A stretch of 59,668 nt of DNA from Conoideocrella luteorostrata. Lineage: Eukaryota; Ascomycota; Sordariomycetes; Hypocreales; Clavicipitaceae. The notes beneath the pieces were generated by a model. The model did not search any database, was not told where the DNA came from, and was given only the letters and a program-made list of their open reading frames with translations. Below, piece by piece: positions 56,097 to 59,668 of the stretch (its first letter is position 1; each line of letters begins with the position of its first letter). The DNA is taken from the NCBI GenBank assembly GCA_032433595.1, contig JASWJB010000279.1:1-59668 (forward strand), in the 5' to 3' direction. Made by a program: the position numbers and the translations under genes.

Positions 56097-58097
56097 ATGC
56101 CCATTACCTCGGAATGGACGGTGGACATCCCTGTCATTGATATATGGACTATGTACTTCGCGACTCCGAAGGAATACCCTGCAGATCATGGTTCGTGCCA
56201 TCGCTTTATTCGCCGTCGAGATCCAAGCCCAATTGGCTAACAGACCTTAGTCCTCCTTACTGACGGCGACACCAACCGCTCATACACCTACAATGACATC
56301 AAAGAAAGTTCCGTGGCTTTCGGCAAAGGCCTCAAGCACATGCTCAACTGGCAGAAAGGCGATGTTCTTGGCTTCTTCACCCCCAACTGCATCGACACAC
56401 CCATCCTCACCTATGGTCTTCATTGGGCCGGTGGCATTGCCAGTCCCGCCAATCCGACCTATACGGTCGACGAGCTGGCGCGACAGCTGTCAGACTCCAA
56501 AGCCAGCGCCGTGGTGACGCAGAAGCCCTTTCTGAAGACGGCGATTCAGGCTGCGCAGAAGAGTGGTATTCCCCTGGACAGGGTCATCCTGATGGGCGAT
56601 GGGAAGGATGAAACGGGCAAGCATAGACATTGGACGGAGATCACGGCCAAGTCCGCTTGGTTCCAGCCCAAGAAGACAGCATTGGATCCCACGAAGGATT
56701 TGGCGTACTTGGTCTACAGCTCCGTAAGTCAGCTTATTCTCCGTCCTCGTCTCCCCGCCATACTCCGTTGATTCGAAGAACTAATGTGTACTCCGTAGGG
56801 CACCACGGGTTTACCCAAGGGCGTCATGCTCACACACCACAATGTCGTCTCCAACTCTTACCAATTCTCCCGAATTGATGGCAAGACCTTAAACTGGGAT
56901 TCTGACCGTCATTTGGGTGTCCTGCCTTTCTTCCACATTTATGTCAGTCAAGAAGCTGCACAATATTCTCGCTCGGCCAGTCTAACAAATTGTAGGGTCT
57001 GTCCGTTTCCCTCAATGTCACCATGCAAACAGGCTCCAAAATGGTTGTCCTGCCCAAGTTCGACATCGAGAAAGCCTGCCAACTCATCGAAAAGCACGCC
57101 ATCACATTCATGTACGTCCCTCCGCCGATCGTTCTCGCCCTGGGCAAGCACCCCATTGTGGACAAGTACGACATGACATCCGTCCGATGGATCAACTCTG
57201 GCGCTGCGCCTTTGGGCGTGGATCTCGTGGAGGCAGTTTGGAACCGCCTCAAAATTGGTGTCAAGCAGGGCTATGGCTTGTCGGAGACGAGTCCGGCGAC
57301 GCACACCCAGCTGATAGATGAGTGGTGGAAATTCCAAGGCTCCGTGGGACGGTTACTGCCGCAGGTGGAGGCCAAGATTGTGGATCTGGATGGCAAGGAG
57401 CTGCCAAGGGGTGAGGTATGATCTACTAACCCGAGCAAAGAATCCGTCTGCGATAACTTGAACGGAGTGTGTATGCTAATGGCGATGTTAAGGCTGGCGA
57501 AATCCTGCTCAAGGGTCCTAACGTATTCCATGGCTACTGGAACAGACCAGATTTGAACAAGGACACGTTCACTGATGATGGGTGGTACAAGACTGGCGAT
57601 ATCGGATATGCTTGCAAACGCGGCCATTTCTACATCACCGACCGCATGAAGGAGCTTATCAAGTATAGTACGTTTGGTTCTTCTTCTTCTTTTGGGAGGA
57701 GTGTCGCGCATCTCCTCGCAGTACTTTCCCAGTCTTCAGTAGTGGCGCTAACCCCCGAGCAGAGGGATTCCAAGTTCCCCCCGCCGAACTCGAGGCCAAA
57801 CTCCTCGGCCGCGAAGACATCAATGACGTCTGCGTTATCGGCGTATGGGACAACGAGCAACATACCGAAGTTCCCCGGGCTTATGTCGTCATGCGCCCTG
57901 ATGTAAAAGAGTCAGAGGAGCTGGCAAAGGACATTATCAGCTGGCTAGGTGAGAGGGTTGGCCCACCGAAGAGGCTGCGCGGCGGTGTGCGGTTCGTGAA
58001 GGAGATTCCCAAGTCGCAGAGTGGAAAAATTTTGAGGAGGGTATTGAAGGATCAGGTTAAGAGGGAGGAAGGCGATGGGCGGAAGTCGAAGCTGTAA
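56097..58097 (+). CDS. 4-coumarate-CoA-ligase-like acyl-CoA synthetase, PTS1
   Basis: Six exons (56097-56190, 56251-56723, 56799-56942, 56996-57415, 57493-57667, 57763-58097) join in frame to 546 residues. All adenylate-forming motifs are present: [16 protein letters not shown] (A3, rebuilt across an intron), [22 protein letters not shown] (A5), [10 protein letters not shown] (A7), [20 protein letters not shown] (A8) and [11 protein letters not shown] (A10, catalytic Lys). The exon-5 acceptor at GTTAAG restores [15 protein letters not shown]. The C-terminus is KSKL, an SKL peroxisomal targeting signal. Activation of a fatty, aryl or side-chain acid to its CoA ester in peroxisomes is the inferred role; the acid is not known. 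Confidence 0.92.
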
Positions 58098-58414
58098 AGT
58101 TAGATTTAGGAGCATGTTTGTGATTTAAATGTAAACGGGTTTGGACCAAGCCGGTCAAGTTGACGATTTTTTGTGAACAAGAGAAACCGATGTTGAATAT
58201 CTGATGCTCTACTGTGTGCGTCTATGGAGAGCTTTAGATTAAATCAAAATCCTCTGCATTTATGAAATCATTCCTTAGCAATCGCGAAGCAAATCGCCCC
58301 TATTAAAATATCAAGAGCATGTTGCCTCGCCGATTTCTCCCACCACCTATCCCTAAGTCACCAGCTAAATCAAGTCGTTCCAGATCCCCCATATATTATG
58401 CGAGATGGAATCTG
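58098..58414. other. Convergent 3' flanks
   Basis: 317 bp, AT-rich, between the synthetase and the BTB-like gene. Nothing else is seen. Confidence 0.6.
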
Positions 58415-59269
58415 CTAGCGTATGTTCTTTACTGCACCTGAATACTCCCCTGCAAAGTCCCCTTGAGTATTAAGCATGACGTGGAAGCGGTTCACAGCCT
58501 CGATATCGTTGTTATGGCGAATATGCTCGTCATAGCAAGCCATATAGTAAGCCAAAGTTTTTCTCATATTGGCATGGGCTGTGCTATCCTCTTGGGGCTC
58601 GAGGTTGTAGTAATCTTCCAAGACACGGATTAGCTCTTTAAGCCTTTCGTGGTAGGGTGTCATATTGAGCAGTGTCTTTTGGATGTTATAAGTAGCAAGC
58701 TCTGCCAGACCCTCCAGTTGGAAGATGTTTGCCAGCCTCAACATACTCAGGTGTGTGTTCCAGATGTTCTCGTAGCTGAACCATGGGCGATCGGAAAGAT
58801 CCACGACAACAGGAGTACCCGGAGCATCGTACTCCCGCTCAGGATACATTGTTTTGTATGTTCCGAGGAGGACGAATCGGGCGTCGTCTCTGCTGGACTC
58901 CAAGTATTTCTGTACGGTCGGCCAATCACGTTTCTCCTCCCCGGGTACAAAGTAGTTCTCGTAGTCGTAGAAGTCGCCATGGTTAAAACCTGTATATTCA
59001 GGCGCTGGGACGGAATAGTGGCCCTGGACCACGTATTGCCTGAATGTGGAAAAGTCACGATTGTCCTGGCTCTCCCAGAAAAATATGTTGTTCAATTCGT
59101 CATATCGAACAACTTGAGAAAATGAGTGGCGGTCTTGTTTGTCAGCCCGCGGATCCCAGAGTAGATTAAACCTTGGTAGTCGTATCATGAGCGCTTCCAT
59201 GTGTATCTCGCCTGAGTCATTATTCTTCAGAATGAATCTGGCTTTTCGGGTATCGAACAAGCTTTCCAT
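58415..59269 (-). CDS. Degenerate fungal BTB/POZ-like protein
   Basis: A 284-residue ORF from an ATG (MESLFDTRKARFILKNNDSG). The pattern is that of the large fungal BTB family: a strand-rich N-terminus with EIHMEALMIRLP, then FRQYVVQGHYSVPAPEYTGF (the usual FLRYLYTGDYSVPEPE position), WNTHLSMLRLANIFQLEGLA (ADKYD-type helix position), YNIQKTLLNMTPYHERLKEL and YYMACYDEHI near the end. These proteins are expected to be substrate adaptors or to dimerise, but the function is unknown. The frame has a stop 15 nt upstream of the ATG. A separate frame at 59.3-59.4 kb (DQDKTYYLTDDGNVIL) could be an upstream exon spliced by GTTAAG, so the true N-terminus may differ. Confidence 0.65.
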   Translation of the reverse strand: MESLFDTRKARFILKNNDSGEIHMEALMIRLPRFNLLWDPRADKQDRHSFSQVVRYDELNNIFFWESQDNRDFSTFRQYVVQGHYSVPAPEYTGFNHGDFYDYENYFVPGEEKRDWPTVQKYLESSRDDARFVLLGTYKTMYPEREYDAPGTPVVVDLSDRPWFSYENIWNTHLSMLRLANIFQLEGLAELATYNIQKTLLNMTPYHERLKELIRVLEDYYNLEPQEDSTAHANMRKTLAYYMACYDEHIRHNNDIEAVNRFHVMLNTQGDFAGEYSGAVKNIR

Positions 59270-59668
59270 ACCTTGGGTTAGCTCTTAACTTTGAAAAGTC
59301 CAGCAGATAGGGCGACGCACAGTATTACATTTCCATCATCCGTCAGATAATACGTCTTGTCCTGATCCATGTTGACGAGACGGATGCCCTATGTGACAAA
59401 AGATAAGGTTACCAGAGGAGCCGTGATGGTTGGAATAGGAGAGAAGAACGTTTGTAAGATCAATCAAATGACATAAAAAGCGGCTCAGGAATGTAAAAAT
59501 AAGTTGCGAAGAGCATTATTATGGCGAAAAGAAATGGAATAATGAGGAATGAGGATGGGGTATGTTTTTGTATTTCCGGGGCTTACCCTATGAACATTTC
59601 AACAGCTCCATGCTGTCCCTGTGCGCTTATGAATCTGGGTAAGAAATCACAGAGCAGGTGAATGTATA
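59270..59668. other. Window edge, possible 5' part of the BTB-like gene
   Basis: The minus strand contains a short open stretch at about 59290-59380 (DQDKTYYLTDDGNVIL) that could belong to the gene to the left. The remainder shows no coding signal. Confidence 0.35.

Overview
The window looks like a euchromatic stretch of a filamentous ascomycete genome, most likely Sordariomycetes and possibly Hypocreales. The support is many short introns (about 50-90 bp) with GTNNGT donors, CTAAC/CTGAC-like branch sites and YAG acceptors, and housekeeping genes in their fungal forms (palC, ALG6, PEX6, EMC3, SPC2, MMS19). The genus is inference only. I saw no tRNA, rRNA, CRISPR or prokaryotic features.

Layout, left to right. 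0-6.5 kb is an accessory-looking flank. It holds a fossil element with ~117-bp terminal inverted repeats enclosing a 12/15-bp minisatellite, a serine beta-lactamase-like hydrolase on the minus strand, a small inverted repeat, a weak 71-codon ORF, and a five-exon CmcJ/AsaB-type oxygenase gene that is intact once spliced. 6.5-17 kb is a conserved block: two adjacent hairpins, palC (pH signalling), ALG6 (N-glycan assembly), an unrecognised single-pass membrane protein, ribosomal stalk protein P2, and the histone chaperone SPT2. 17-20.4 kb contains relics: a frameshifted and truncated beta-lactamase-like pseudogene and a broken D123-like fragment.

20.4-32 kb is densely conserved: a NUFIP/Rsa1-like CCCH protein, RNA polymerase III subunit RPC8, EMC3 and SPC2 (head to head, both ER membrane machinery), MMS19, and the ATP synthase assembly factor ATP11. 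32-43 kb is gene-poor. It has three copies of a dispersed ~110-bp repeat, a compact RhoGEF (DH-PH only), several kilobases with no convincing ORF, a TATA-driven candidate gene for a 75-residue Cys-containing protein, and a small GPI-type cell-wall protein. 46-59.7 kb is conserved again: an SH3BGR/thioredoxin-like acidic protein, PEX6, a TGL1-type steryl ester hydrolase, a 4-coumarate-CoA-ligase-like enzyme ending in the peroxisomal signal SKL, and a degenerate fungal BTB protein.

Functional links are loose, as usual in fungi. Several genes serve the ER (ALG6, EMC3, SPC2). PEX6, the lipase and the SKL-tagged acyl-CoA synthetase form a run connected with peroxisomes and lipid metabolism. The hydrolase at 1.4-3.0 kb and the oxygenase at 5.4-6.5 kb could be pieces of a secondary-metabolism locus, but no core synthase is present. 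A 10-16 bp palindromic motif (TACGGAGTACTCCGTA and partial forms) recurs in intergenic DNA across the window. I found no clear new multi-gene system; the most unusual items are the inverted-repeat element, the motif family, the decayed dispersed repeat and the small TATA-driven gene. Exon boundaries were worked out by hand from splice signals and reading frame.
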